Source of the DNA: Pseudomonadota bacterium
Lineage (GTDB): Bacteria > Pseudomonadota > Alphaproteobacteria > Rhizobiales > Xanthobacteraceae
Direction of reading: 5' to 3'
Assembly: GCA_021779635.1 (NCBI GenBank)
Contig: JAJYAH010000035.1
Location: forward strand, 1-19,723
DNA: 19,723 nt
The position numbers were made by a program, and so were the translations under genes. This document shows, piece after piece, positions 1 to 7,523 of this stretch. The notes below the pieces were generated by a model. That model was not told the DNA's origin. It did not search any database and was given only the letters and a program-made list of their open reading frames with translations. Position 1 is the first letter of the stretch. Every line of letters starts with the position of its first letter.

Positions 1-693
1 GATGAGCAGGTGAAGGTCGTCGTATTTGACAGTGCTGTAGATGGCTTCTTCCTCACCCACTACGACTTCCTGGCACCGCTTGAGGAGTCGGCAAAGATAC
101 CGCCCGGACCGACGGGCCTTCAGGCCTTGCCGGACATGCTGGTTCGCCTCAGCCGCGCTCCGGTGGTGTCCATCGCCTCGATCAGGGGGCGCGCAACCGG
201 AGTCGGAAGCGAGCTTGCGCTGGCAAGCGACATGCGTTTCGCGAGCCGCGAAAAGGCCATTCTGTCACAATGGGAAGTCGGCGCGGGTCTCGTGCCAGGC
301 GGTGGACCGATGGCCCGGCTGCCGCGTCTGATGGGCAGAGGTCGAGCGCTGGAAGTATTGCTCAGCGCCGACGACATCCGTGGCGATCTCGCAGAACGTT
401 ACGGTTACGTCAATCGCTCCCTTCCGGACTCCGAGCTCGATGGTTTCGTCGATGCGCTCGCCATGCGTATTGCGTCGTTCGACAAGCAGGCGATCGCGGA
501 TACAAAGCGTCTGGTCGATGTCGCAAGCTTGCCGCCCGATGCGGAAATCGAGCCGGAGTGGGACGCGTTCCTCGCCTCTCTGGGACGCCCGGCGAGCCAA
601 GAGCGGATCAAGGCATTGATGGAACGTGGCTTCCATCGTGCCGGAGACGTCGAAAATCGACTCGGCTTCTACGTTGGCCAACTCGGCGGCTGA
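1..693 (+). CDS. Enoyl-CoA hydratase/isomerase family protein (5' end outside window)
   Basis: This is a crotonase-fold protein of the kind that hydrates or isomerises acyl-CoA thioesters in the cytoplasm. The reading frame is open from base 1 (DEQVKVVVF...), so the GTG at 10 is probably internal and the true start lies upstream of the window. The family signature is clear: the oxyanion-hole region GRATGVGSELALASDMRFA is followed by SQWEVGAGLVPGGGPMARL. In rat crotonase terms, the Glu of SELA corresponds to Glu144 and the Glu of QWE to Glu164, so both catalytic acids appear to be kept. The missing N-terminus should carry the first CoA-binding strand. It heads a same-strand gene series, 113 bases before an OsmC-like gene. 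The substrate cannot be told from sequence alone, and non-hydratase crotonases (isomerase, hydrolase) remain possible. Confidence 0.88.
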   Translation, partial: DEQVKVVVFDSAVDGFFLTHYDFLAPLEESAKIPPGPTGLQALPDMLVRLSRAPVVSIASIRGRATGVGSELALASDMRFASREKAILSQWEVGAGLVPGGGPMARLPRLMGRGRALEVLLSADDIRGDLAERYGYVNRSLPDSELDGFVDALAMRIASFDKQAIADTKRLVDVASLPPDAEIEPEWDAFLASLGRPASQERIKALMERGFHRAGDVENRLGFYVGQLGG

Positions 694-806
694 CGAGGAT
701 CGCAGCCGGCTGCCGCAAAGCGGACGCTACATTCGATGCGAGCCGCTCAACAAAGGAAGCCGTGGACAGGGCGCTGAAGCAATCGAGCCAGCCAGGAAGA
801 AAACGC

Positions 807-1232
807 ATGATCCGTGAAGCAAGAGCGATGTGGCATGGCACCGGCCGCAGCGGAAGCGGCACTCTCTCGAGCGATTCCGGCGTGCTCGCCGAGACGCCGT
901 ATTCGTTCCGGACCCGCTTCGAGAATGCGAAGGGTACCAATCCCGAGGAGTTGATCGCTGCCGCTCATGCCGGTCGTTTTACCATGGCGCTCGCCTTCGG
1001 TCTGCAGGCTGCAGGTTTCACTCCGACGGAACTCTCGACCGAGGCCGCGGTTACGCTTGATCAAGACGGGCAGGCATTTCGCATTGGCCGCTCGGCACTG
1101 ACCCTGCGTGCAAAAGTGCCGAACCTTGACGATGCGGCATTTGCCCGTATCGCCGGCGAGGCCGAGAAGAACTGTCCAGTGTCCAAGGTTCTCAACGCCA
1201 CTATCACGCTGGACGCGAAGCTGATCCTCTGA
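807..1232 (+). CDS. OsmC-like protein with first catalytic cysteine replaced by arginine
   Basis: OsmC/Ohr proteins reduce organic hydroperoxides with a peroxidatic and a resolving cysteine in the cytoplasm. The 141-residue product starts MIREARAMW at an ATG preceded by AGGAAG; length and start fit the OsmC subgroup. Family blocks are present: TPYSFRTRFE (residues 30-39, with the conserved Arg and Glu), NPEELIAAAHAG (45-56) and NCPVSKVLN (122-130). In E. coli OsmC the block after AAHA carries the peroxidatic Cys59; here that position is Arg57 (codon CGT at 975-977, one transition from TGT). The second cysteine, Cys123 in NCPVSK, is retained. The protein therefore probably cannot run the usual peroxidase cycle and may be inactive or repurposed. 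It lies between the crotonase-like gene and a cupin gene on the same strand. Confidence 0.9.
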   Translation: MIREARAMWHGTGRSGSGTLSSDSGVLAETPYSFRTRFENAKGTNPEELIAAAHAGRFTMALAFGLQAAGFTPTELSTEAAVTLDQDGQAFRIGRSALTLRAKVPNLDDAAFARIAGEAEKNCPVSKVLNATITLDAKLIL

Positions 1233-1258
1233 CTGCAACTCGCGTTCACCAGGAAAGG

Positions 1259-1696
1259 ATGGGACCCGTGAGCCGTAATCATCAACCTGATCAGGGTGAT
1301 TTCAGAGTCATCCTGCCTGAAGACATCGAGTGGAAGCCATTCCCGGCATTTCCGCCTGAGGCTCGCCTGGCGGTCGTCGTCGGCCATCCCACCGAACCCG
1401 GTCCCTACGTGGTCAGGGTCAAGGTGCCGGACGGCACGAAACTGATGCCGCACAAGCATCCGGAAGATCGCATCTATACGGTGATGTCGGGCGTCTTCTA
1501 CATCGGGCTCGGGGAGGCGTTCGACGGCGATAAGGTGAAAGCCTATCCGCCCGGAAGCGTCATCGTTTTGCCGGGCGAAACCTGGCATTTCCATTGGGCG
1601 AAGTCCGGCGAATACGTCACGCAGGTGACCGCGATTGGCCCGCTTGGCCTCGAATATCACGACTCGCACGACGATCCGCGCCACCAGCACGCGTAG
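1259..1696 (+). CDS. Single-domain cupin protein
   Basis: A small beta-barrel cupin of 145 residues. Cupin motif 1 is seen as PHKHPEDRIYTVMSG (His65, His67, Glu69), and motif 2 as PPGSVIVLPGETWHFHWA (His110, His112). These residues give the usual metal-binding set of the cupin_2 type. No signal peptide or second domain is present. The ATG at 1259 has AGGA four bases before it; a GTG at 1268, nine bases after AAAGG, is an equally reasonable start. It lies 26 bases after the OsmC-like gene and 10 bases before the next gene, which suggests one operon. Members of this family range from small-molecule dioxygenases to isomerases and detoxification proteins, so the reaction cannot be assigned. Confidence 0.85.
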   Translation: MGPVSRNHQPDQGDFRVILPEDIEWKPFPAFPPEARLAVVVGHPTEPGPYVVRVKVPDGTKLMPHKHPEDRIYTVMSGVFYIGLGEAFDGDKVKAYPPGSVIVLPGETWHFHWAKSGEYVTQVTAIGPLGLEYHDSHDDPRHQHA

Positions 1697-1706
1697 GTTC
1701 TTCAAA

Positions 1707-2807
1707 ATGGTCATCACTGGCATTGAGACTGTCCCGCTCCGCATCCCATTCAAGGCCGGAACCAAATCCGATGCTTCCGCCTGGGGCGACAGCAACCTGC
1801 CGGCCGCGGACTCGCTGCTCGTCAAGGTGACGACCGATCAGGGGTTGGTGGGGTGGGGCGAAGCCTTTGGCTTTCGTGCAGTTGCTTCCGCCAAGCTCGC
1901 CGTCGACCAACTGATCGCGCCGCTATGCGTCGGCCAGGACGCGACGCGGATCGAGGCGCTGATGCTGGATATTCAGAAGAAACTGCACGTCTTCGGTCGG
2001 GCCGGGGCCTTGGCTTTTGGCATGTCAGCGGTCGACATCGCCCTTTGGGACATCGCGGGCAAGGCCGCCAAACTGCCTCTGTGCCGGCTTCTGGGTGGCG
2101 GAGCGGCCGATATCGCTTGCTATGCGAGCCTGGTCCGTTATTCCGATCCCTCCCTTGTCCGTAGCCGCGTACGGCACGCGATCGACGCCGGCTTCGGCAC
2201 GCTCAAGCTCCATGAAATCGAGCTTTCGGCCATCCGCGCCGCCCGCGAGGAAGCGGGTGCCGGTATCGAGCTGACACTCGACGTCAACTGTCCCTGGACG
2301 TTGAACGAGGCGCGGCCCATGGCGGAGGTACTTAGGTCAGTTCGTTTGAAATGGCTGGAGGAGCCGCTTTGGCCTCCGGAGAATTTTGATGGTCTCGCCG
2401 AGTTGAGAAGGACGAGCGGCATCCCGATCGCCGCCGGCGAAAACGTTTACACGCTGATGGATTTCGAACGCATGCTGGCGGCGAAGGCGGTGGACTTTGT
2501 CCAGCCGAGCCCGGCCAAGATGGGAGGCATCAGCGAATTGCGCAAAGTCTTTCCGCTCGCGGCCGTGCACAACATCCCGGTGATGCCGCATTCCTTCTAC
2601 GACGGCCCAGGCTTGCTGGCGGCAATCCATGCAACCGCGGCACTCGGCACAACCGATTCCATGATCGAGTGGCGTTCGTTCGAACTTGACGCGACCATAT
2701 ATGGCGGCGGGCTCAGCCCGAAACGCGGTCGGATTTCGGTTCCGCAGGGGCCAGGCCTTGGAATTGACCCAGATCCCGACGTGATCAGGACTTACCGATG
2801 GAAATAG
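1707..2807 (+). CDS. Mandelate racemase/muconate lactonizing (enolase superfamily) enzyme
   Basis: A 366-residue protein of the enolase superfamily, which abstracts a proton alpha to a carboxylate on a Mg-bound acid such as a sugar acid. The N-terminal capping domain covers about residues 1-120 and the barrel about 130-366. Barrel motifs are GTLKLHE (Lys167 and His169 at the second-strand K-x-K position), LTLDVNC (Asp192), KWLEEP (Glu218), IAAGEN (Glu245), [13 protein letters not shown] (Asp263) and MPHSF (His295). The His on the seventh strand with the Asp on the sixth places it in the mandelate racemase group rather than the muconate cycloisomerase group. The second lysine of K-x-K is His. 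The ATG at 1707 was chosen because the fold begins [14 protein letters not shown]; longer starts would overlap the cupin gene. Its stop lies four bases before the SdhA-like gene. A dehydratase or cycloisomerase of an acid sugar is likely; the substrate is unknown. Confidence 0.9.
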   Translation: MVITGIETVPLRIPFKAGTKSDASAWGDSNLPAADSLLVKVTTDQGLVGWGEAFGFRAVASAKLAVDQLIAPLCVGQDATRIEALMLDIQKKLHVFGRAGALAFGMSAVDIALWDIAGKAAKLPLCRLLGGGAADIACYASLVRYSDPSLVRSRVRHAIDAGFGTLKLHEIELSAIRAAREEAGAGIELTLDVNCPWTLNEARPMAEVLRSVRLKWLEEPLWPPENFDGLAELRRTSGIPIAAGENVYTLMDFERMLAAKAVDFVQPSPAKMGGISELRKVFPLAAVHNIPVMPHSFYDGPGLLAAIHATAALGTTDSMIEWRSFELDATIYGGGLSPKRGRISVPQGPGLGIDPDPDVIRTYRWK

Positions 2808-2811
2808 GATC

Positions 2812-4608
2812 ATGGCCGAAGCCTACGAGATCGTCGAGCACCGCTATGATGTGGTGATTGTGGGCGCCGGCGGCGCAGGGATGCGGGCCGCGCTCGGCAT
2901 GGCGGCGTCGGGATTGAAAACCGCTTGCGTCACAAAAGTGTTTCCGACCCGCAGCCACACGGTCGCGGCGCAGGGCGGCATGGCCGCTTCGCTCGGCAAT
3001 ATGGGCGACGGCGACAATTGGCGCTTCCACATGTACGACACGGTCAAGGGTTCGGACTGGCTCGGCGACCAGGACGCCATTGAATACATGTGCCGCGAGG
3101 CGGTGCCCGCCTTGCTGGAGCTGGAACATTTCGGCGTCCCATTCTCGCGCACCGGCGAGGGCAAGATCTATCAACGTCCCTTTGGCGGACAAACGATCGG
3201 CTATGGCAAGCAGATGGCGCAGCGCACCTGTGCCGCCGCCGACCGCACCGGCCACGCCATCCTGCACACGCTTTATCAGCAGTGCCTCAAGCACGACACC
3301 GAGTTCTACGTCGAATATTTCGCGCTCGATCTCCTGATGGACGATAACGGCGCCTGCCGCGGCCTCATCGCCTGGAACATGGAGGACGGCACGCTGCATC
3401 GCTTTCGCGCGCATCGCACGGTGCTCGCGACCGGCGGCTATGGCCGCGTCTATTTCTCCTGCACGGCGGCCCATACCTGCACCGGCGACGGCAATGCGAT
3501 GGCGCTGCGTGCGGACCTGCCGCTCGAAGACATGGAGTTCACCCAGTTTCACCCGAGCGGGATCTACGGCTCGGGCTGCCTGATCACCGAAGGCGCGCGC
3601 GGTGAGGGCGGCTATTTCACCAATTCGGAAGGCGAACGGTTCATGGAGCGCTACGCGCCGAGCGCCAAGGACCTCGCCGGACGCGACGTGGTCTGCCGCG
3701 CCATGACCATCGAGATCAACGAAGGACGCGGCTGCGGCGCGCTAAAGGATTATATCGAGCTGCACCTGGAGCATCTCGGCGCGGACATCTTGCATGAACG
3801 CCTGCCGGGCATCAGCGAGACCGCGCGCATCTTTGCCGGTGTGGACGTGACGCGCCAGCCGATCCCGGTGCTGCCGACCGTTCATTACAACATGGGCGGC
3901 GTGCCGACCAATCTGCATGGTGAGGTCGTCACCAAGCTGAACGGCAATGCCGAGACCGCCGTGCCCGGACTGATGGCGGTCGGAGAAGCCGCCTGCGTCT
4001 CGGTACACGGCGCCAACCGGCTCGGCTCCAACTCGCTGCTCGACATTGTCGTGTTCGGCCGCGCGGTGGCGCATCGGGCAACGGAGATGCTGCGTCCGGG
4101 CGAGGGCCATCCGGCGGTACCGCAATCCGCGACCGAACGGGCGATCGAGCGGCTTGATCGCATCCGATGGTCGAAGGGTGAGACGAGAGCTGGCGACATC
4201 AGGCTGGCAATGCAACGGACCATGCAGCGCCACTGCGCGGTATTCCGCACCGGCTCGTTGCTGGACGAGGGAGCACACAAGCTCAGCGACGTCATCGCTA
4301 TGATGCGGGACGATCTTGCTGTCGCGGACCGTTCCATGATTTTCAACACAGACCTCACTGAGGCGCTTGAGCTTGACAATATGCAGGCGCAGGCCAATGT
4401 CAGCCTGCAATCAGCGATTGGCCGTACCGAGAGCCGCGGCGCGCATGCGCGCGAAGACTTTCCAAAGCGGGATGACGAAAATTGGCTCAAGCACACGCTG
4501 TGCTGGCTCGATCAGGACGGAGGGGTCCGACTCGACTTTCGGCCGGTGCACTTGCAGCCACTATCCAATGAGGTACCCACGATCCCGCCAAAGGAACGGG
4601 TGTACTGA
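2812..4608 (+). CDS. sdhA: Succinate dehydrogenase/fumarate reductase flavoprotein subunit, stand-alone paralogue
   Basis: The FAD-bearing catalytic subunit of the succinate dehydrogenase/fumarate reductase family, 598 residues, close to the usual length. It has the dinucleotide-binding GAGGAG (18-23) and His49 in [10 protein letters not shown], the covalent FAD attachment site. The substrate-site residues are His247 in FHPSGI, Thr259-Glu260 in [11 protein letters not shown], Arg291 in LAGRDVV, His358 in VHYNMGG and Arg403 in GANRLGSNS. All match the catalytic set known from E. coli SdhA, so the protein looks functional. The usual FHPTG is FHPSG here. What is unusual is the setting: no sdhB, sdhC or sdhD lies nearby, and the start is four bases after an enolase-superfamily gene. 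It is probably a second copy beside a housekeeping sdhCDAB elsewhere, which cannot be checked here. It could borrow SdhB/C/D or act as a soluble flavoenzyme on a related dicarboxylate. Confidence 0.92.
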   Translation: MAEAYEIVEHRYDVVIVGAGGAGMRAALGMAASGLKTACVTKVFPTRSHTVAAQGGMAASLGNMGDGDNWRFHMYDTVKGSDWLGDQDAIEYMCREAVPALLELEHFGVPFSRTGEGKIYQRPFGGQTIGYGKQMAQRTCAAADRTGHAILHTLYQQCLKHDTEFYVEYFALDLLMDDNGACRGLIAWNMEDGTLHRFRAHRTVLATGGYGRVYFSCTAAHTCTGDGNAMALRADLPLEDMEFTQFHPSGIYGSGCLITEGARGEGGYFTNSEGERFMERYAPSAKDLAGRDVVCRAMTIEINEGRGCGALKDYIELHLEHLGADILHERLPGISETARIFAGVDVTRQPIPVLPTVHYNMGGVPTNLHGEVVTKLNGNAETAVPGLMAVGEAACVSVHGANRLGSNSLLDIVVFGRAVAHRATEMLRPGEGHPAVPQSATERAIERLDRIRWSKGETRAGDIRLAMQRTMQRHCAVFRTGSLLDEGAHKLSDVIAMMRDDLAVADRSMIFNTDLTEALELDNMQAQANVSLQSAIGRTESRGAHAREDFPKRDDENWLKHTLCWLDQDGGVRLDFRPVHLQPLSNEVPTIPPKERVY

Positions 4609-4657
4609 TTTTCCTGCTGACGACCGTCCGCCGCCGGCGTCGGAGGGGAGGTGATGG

Positions 4658-4695
4658 TTTCAAGGGAACGCGTGTGTTGATTTCAAGGAAATCAA
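4658..4695. promoter_or_regulatory. Tandem operator-like repeats upstream of msrA
   Basis: A perfect inverted repeat with 8-base arms and a 3-base spacer, TTGATTTCAAGGAAATCAA, occupies 4677-4695, about 50 bases before the msrA start. A weaker, related copy precedes it: TTTCAAGG recurs at 4658-4665, 23 bases (about two helical turns) upstream of the TTTCAAGG core of the perfect repeat. This spacing is typical of paired dimeric repressor or activator sites. No regulator gene next to it points to the protein involved. The site suggests msrA can be controlled separately from the genes before it. Confidence 0.5.
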
Positions 4696-4745
4696 TATGG
4701 ACTCGAGGTCGCGCAACTACAGCAAGACGAAGTGGAGACAATCGA

Positions 4746-5258
4746 ATGACGACGGAACGCGCTGTGCTCGCTGGAGGTTGCTTCTGGGCCATGCAGGATC
4801 TCATCCGCAAGCAGCCAGGCGTGATCTCCACGCGCGTCGGTTACACGGGTGGAAAGGTGAAGAATGCGACCTATCGCAATCACGAAGGCCATGCCGAAGC
4901 GATCGAGATCATTTTTGATCCGACAAAGACCAACTATCGAACCCTGCTAGAGTTCTTCTTGCAGATTCATGACCCAACCACCCTCGATCGTCAGGGCAAC
5001 GATTGGGGCACGAGCTATCGCTCGGCGATTTTCTATACGACGGACGAGCAAAGGAAGGTCGCCGAAGACACGATCGCGGACGTGGATGCTTCGCATCTAT
5101 GGCCTGGCGAGGTGGTGACCGAGGTCACCCCTGCCAGCGACTTCTGGGAAGCCGAGCCCGAACATCAAGACTATCTCGAGCATTATCCAGATGGTTATAC
5201 CTGTCACTATCTACGCCCCAATTGGAAGCTGCCTAAGCGGGCGGCGGTCAAGACATGA
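4746..5258 (+). CDS. msrA: Peptide-methionine (S)-S-oxide reductase MsrA
   Basis: Repairs oxidised methionine (the S-sulfoxide) in proteins and free methionine, using thioredoxin, in the cytoplasm. The 170-residue protein carries the catalytic Cys12 in [13 protein letters not shown]; the residue after FW is Ala where Gly is most common. Further family blocks are [31 protein letters not shown] and [14 protein letters not shown]. Cys153 in [10 protein letters not shown] is the likely resolving cysteine. There is no signal peptide and no fused MsrB. The ATG at 4746 is preceded by GGAG at a good distance, and the family fold begins straight after it. It follows the SdhA-like gene by 137 bases that contain operator-like repeats, and precedes a broken DUF1330 gene by 67 bases. 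Confidence 0.96.
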   Translation: MTTERAVLAGGCFWAMQDLIRKQPGVISTRVGYTGGKVKNATYRNHEGHAEAIEIIFDPTKTNYRTLLEFFLQIHDPTTLDRQGNDWGTSYRSAIFYTTDEQRKVAEDTIADVDASHLWPGEVVTEVTPASDFWEAEPEHQDYLEHYPDGYTCHYLRPNWKLPKRAAVKT

Positions 5259-5325
5259 TGACCGCGACCGGGCCCGCGACTGAATGGGTATTGAACCTGC
5301 GTAAGAAGGCTGCAGGAGGACTGAA

Positions 5326-5594
5326 ATGGCAAAGGGATATTGGATCACCCAGCGCTTGCGGCGTACGGAAAGCTCGCCGGGCCAGCCATCATAGCCAATG
5401 GTGGCCGCTTTCTTGCGCGCGGCGAAGCCGTGAAGACCTACGAACAAGGCATTGCCCGGCGCGCCACAGTGACGGAGTTCGATAGTCTCGAACAGGCTGT
5501 CGCCGCCCACAATAGTCCCGCCTATCAAGAGGCGTTGAGAGCACTCGGCAATGCGTGCGAACGGGACGTCCGTATCGTCGGAGGAGTGGACTGA
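5326..5594 (+). pseudogene. DUF1330 family gene, frame disrupted near the N-terminus
   Basis: A strong ribosome site (AGGAGG) precedes ATG 5326, which opens MAKGYWIT, the typical start of this DUF1330 subfamily. That frame then runs into a stop after 22 codons. The rest of the family sequence continues in another frame from about 5343: DHPALAAYGKLAGPAI, NGGRFLARGEAVKTYEQG, VTEFDSLEQAVAAHNSPAYQEAL and ERDVRIVGGVD, ending at 5594. Family members normally have roughly eight more residues between MAKGYW and the aligned DHPALA block, so a small out-of-frame deletion within about 5340-5350 explains the break. A TTG at 5340, with AAAGGG just upstream, could in principle restart translation, but the first beta strand would be lost. 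DUF1330 proteins are small dimeric ferredoxin-fold proteins of unknown role. A sequencing error cannot be excluded. Confidence 0.8.
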
Positions 5595-5605
5595 CGCGGA
5601 TACAG

Positions 5606-6262
5606 CTAGCGGCCGAGCTTCCGACGGTTTGGTTTGAGTACGTCGGCCATCCGAACCAGCTCGGCATAGGTTCGCGCGCCCATCTTGTGCATCGCCGCTC
5701 CGCGATGAATTTTGACGGTGATTTCGCTGATCCCGAGATCGCCTGCCACCTGCTTGTTCATTTTGCCTGCCGTGACGTGCAACATCACTTCCTGTTCACG
5801 CGGTGAAAGAGTTTCGAACCGCTCTCTCAACTGCGAAACGTCACTTTCGACGACCCGCCGTTGTCGGTCGCGCTCGATGGCAGCCATGACGGCATCGAGC
5901 ATGTCCTGGTCACGAAACGGCTTGGCAAGGAAATCTACGGCGCCATGCTTCATGGCGTGAACCGACATCGGAATGTCTCCGAATCCGGTCATCATCACCA
6001 CCGGAATTCCGACCCCAATCTGGACCAGCCGACCCTGAAACTCGAGGCCGTTCATGTCCGGCAGTCTGACATCGAGGACAATACAGCCGGGCCTGTCCGT
6101 GAGGTTTGCCGAAAGGAAATCCTCCGCCGTAGCGTAGGTTTCGGTCTGAAGTCCGACCGAGTCGAATAGACCTTCCAGCGCGCTCCGCATGGAAGCATCG
6201 TCGTCAACGACGTGCACGAGGGGCTTCTCGGTGTGGGCAGGCTGCATACCTTTTGACACCAC
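5606..6262 (-). CDS. FixJ-type response regulator (receiver + LuxR helix-turn-helix)
   Basis: A cytoplasmic transcription regulator activated by aspartate phosphorylation. Numbered from GTG 6262, the receiver domain covers about residues 13-130, with the acidic pocket VVDDD, phospho-acceptor Asp64 in VLDVRLPDMNGLEF, Thr92 in MMTGFGD and Lys114 in FLAKPF. A linker rich in Arg and Glu leads to a C-terminal LuxR/GerE helix-turn-helix (LSPREQEVMLHV...MNKQVAGDLGISEITVKIHRGAAMHKMGA, about 151-195). The 218-residue length suits the FixJ/TtrR group. An ATG at 6247 is an alternative start; neither start has a strong ribosome site. The gene is convergent with the broken DUF1330 gene. Upstream on the same strand is the remnant of a histidine kinase that was presumably its partner, so its phosphate donor is now uncertain. 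Confidence 0.93.
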   Translation of the reverse strand: MVSKGMQPAHTEKPLVHVVDDDASMRSALEGLFDSVGLQTETYATAEDFLSANLTDRPGCIVLDVRLPDMNGLEFQGRLVQIGVGIPVVMMTGFGDIPMSVHAMKHGAVDFLAKPFRDQDMLDAVMAAIERDRQRRVVESDVSQLRERFETLSPREQEVMLHVTAGKMNKQVAGDLGISEITVKIHRGAAMHKMGARTYAELVRMADVLKPNRRKLGR

Positions 6263-6366
6263 GATATTTTGATAAGGTTTCTAGCATGAAGAAGAACGGA
6301 ACCGGGATCACACCTGCGTATAGGTTGGCGGGAGTTGCTGGCCGGTTCCCTTGAAAAATCCAATTG

Positions 6367-6740
6367 TCACGGTGCCTTAGCCTGAGGTTGCGGCTGCAGC
6401 GGCATGCAGATCGAGAAAACCGGTCCTTTCCCCACAACCGATCGAACTTCGAGCCGGTGGCCGAGCGCCTCGAGTGGGCGACGAACAATGAAAAGACCGA
6501 TGCCCAAACCCTCGCTGCGTTCGGGCACAAGACGCGTGAACGAGTCGAAGATTCGGGGCAATTAGTGCTCGGGAATGCCGATGCCCGTATCGTATACATC
6601 GATCCTTATTTCGGGTCCTTTGCGGCAGCCGATCAGAATGCGCCCTCCGGCTCCAACGCCTCCGTCCGATTTTATCGATCAATGTTTCCGAACAACACGC
6701 CTTGGTTGAGCGCGCAGGTCTGGTGTCGTTGGGGAGGGGT
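6367..6740 (-). pseudogene. Histidine kinase remnant (ATPase domain with two in-frame stops)
   Basis: On the minus strand one continuous frame carries a decayed C-terminal HATPase domain. In gene order it reads PDLRAQPRRVVRKH, a TGA (6681-6679), SIKSDGGVGAGGRILIGCRKG, PEIRIDVYDTGIGIPEH, a TAA (6564-6562), LPRIFDSFTRLVPERSEG, LGIGLFIVRRPLEALGHRLE, VRSVVGKGPVFSICMP, and a normal stop at 6367. The G1 box DVYDTGIGIPE and G2 box GLGIGL are intact. The N box, where NLIDNAI would be expected, is destroyed by the TGA. The TAA replaces what is usually Gln before LPRIF, one change from CAA. No HisKA phospho-acceptor helix or sensor domain is recognisable upstream, so the 5' part has been lost. It lies 104 bases before the FixJ-type regulator, the normal kinase-regulator order. 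Confidence 0.85.
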
Positions 6741-6886
6741 GGTGACCCGTCGTCAGGCGGGGGCTTACGTCCGTTGCAGGCACCCAAAGAATCAGGAATG
6801 GGCCGGTGTTTGGCCTGAAAAAGATGGCTAATTGCTGTGCCATTGCCCGTGCCTGCGTCACTGGGCCGCCGGCTATAACACTCTTG

Positions 6887-6927
6887 TATAATTCCTGCGC
6901 ATCGCGGGCGCATGCAAAGGTTGCATG
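6887..6927 (+). promoter_or_regulatory. Possible -10 element and 17-bp perfect inverted repeat before the receiver gene
   Basis: TATAAT stands at 6887-6892, though no convincing -35 box is seen at the usual distance. A perfect inverted repeat, CATGCAAAGGTTGCATG (7-base arms, 3-base spacer), occupies 6911-6927. It lies just downstream of the putative -10 and 40 bases before the GTG start of the receiver protein. The placement fits a repressor or autoregulatory operator overlapping the transcription start. The stretch between the kinase remnant and this gene (about 6741-6966) holds no recognisable gene. Confidence 0.45.
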
Positions 6928-6966
6928 TCCCCGCTTCTTCGATTCAATTCGGGGCAAGGATGATGA

Positions 6967-7335
6967 GTGTCAAGAGATCTCGAAATCGCAGTCATCGACG
7001 ATGACCAGTCATTCCGAGTAGCGCTCGTAGAATCGCTATCCTCTCTCGGATATGGAGCCGATGGATACGCCTCTGCGGAGGACTATATTGGTTTGGTTGG
7101 GGGTAAATCGTTTGATTGTGTTGTCACGGACATTCATATGCCCGGAATGAGCGGACTCGACCTGTTGCAACGCCTTGCCGCTCGCGGTTCGACGACCCCC
7201 GTCGTGTTGATCACCGCACGTTCGGACACGAACTTGACGGCTAAAGCAGCCGCGGCGGGCGCGGCATGCCTCCTCAGAAAGCCTTTTGAAATAAACGACT
7301 TGATCAAATGCATCGAAGGAGCCGTGAAACTTTAA
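6967..7335 (+). CDS. Stand-alone response regulator receiver protein
   Basis: A 122-residue single receiver domain with no output domain, comparable to CheY or DivK-like relay proteins acting by protein contact. Key residues are the acidic pair in AVIDDDQSFR (11-13), phospho-acceptor Asp55 in CVVTDIHMPGMSGLDLL, the Thr/Ser switch region VVLITARSD (79-87) and Lys105 in CLLRKPFEI. The GTG start at 6967 has AAGGA six bases upstream; the ATGs at 6960 and 6963 are out of frame. It is divergent from the FixJ-type regulator and its dead kinase, and lies 188 bases before the MEDS gene and sensor kinase on the same strand, which is the likeliest phosphate donor nearby. The FixL/FixJ-like receiver sequence also allows it to be a shortened FixJ relative. 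Confidence 0.92.
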   Translation: MSRDLEIAVIDDDQSFRVALVESLSSLGYGADGYASAEDYIGLVGGKSFDCVVTDIHMPGMSGLDLLQRLAARGSTTPVVLITARSDTNLTAKAAAAGAACLLRKPFEINDLIKCIEGAVKL

Positions 7336-7523
7336 TCGTCAGATGTTGACCATATGGGTTCCAGGTTCCCCGGATTTTTTTGAGGATTGTGGCGAACGCG
7401 CCATATGATAGCGTGGATCTCGCAATGGTGCGGTCGCGTCCTTAGATCGAGGTGTTCCGAATTTCGCTGCAAACGCCGGCTTAAAAAATCGGAGACGAGA
7501 TCTCATCACGAGCGAGCGGCGCG

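Noticed and set aside
747..1238. Minus-strand open frame opposite the OsmC-like gene
   Set aside because: Shadow of the OsmC frame; no ribosome site or recognisable motif.
2785..3552. Long minus-strand open frame opposite the SdhA-like gene
   Set aside because: It is a mirror of a strong coding gene on the other strand, as expected in GC-rich DNA, and shows no family resemblance.
6741..6957. Minus-strand frame MPRIESKKRGHATFACARD... joined in frame to the kinase remnant
   Set aside because: It has no HisKA or sensor features and no ribosome site; I could not support it as the kinase N-terminus.
7336..7400. T-run at about 7376 as a terminator for the receiver gene
   Set aside because: No convincing stem precedes the T-run; only a three-base GGG/CCC pairing is available.
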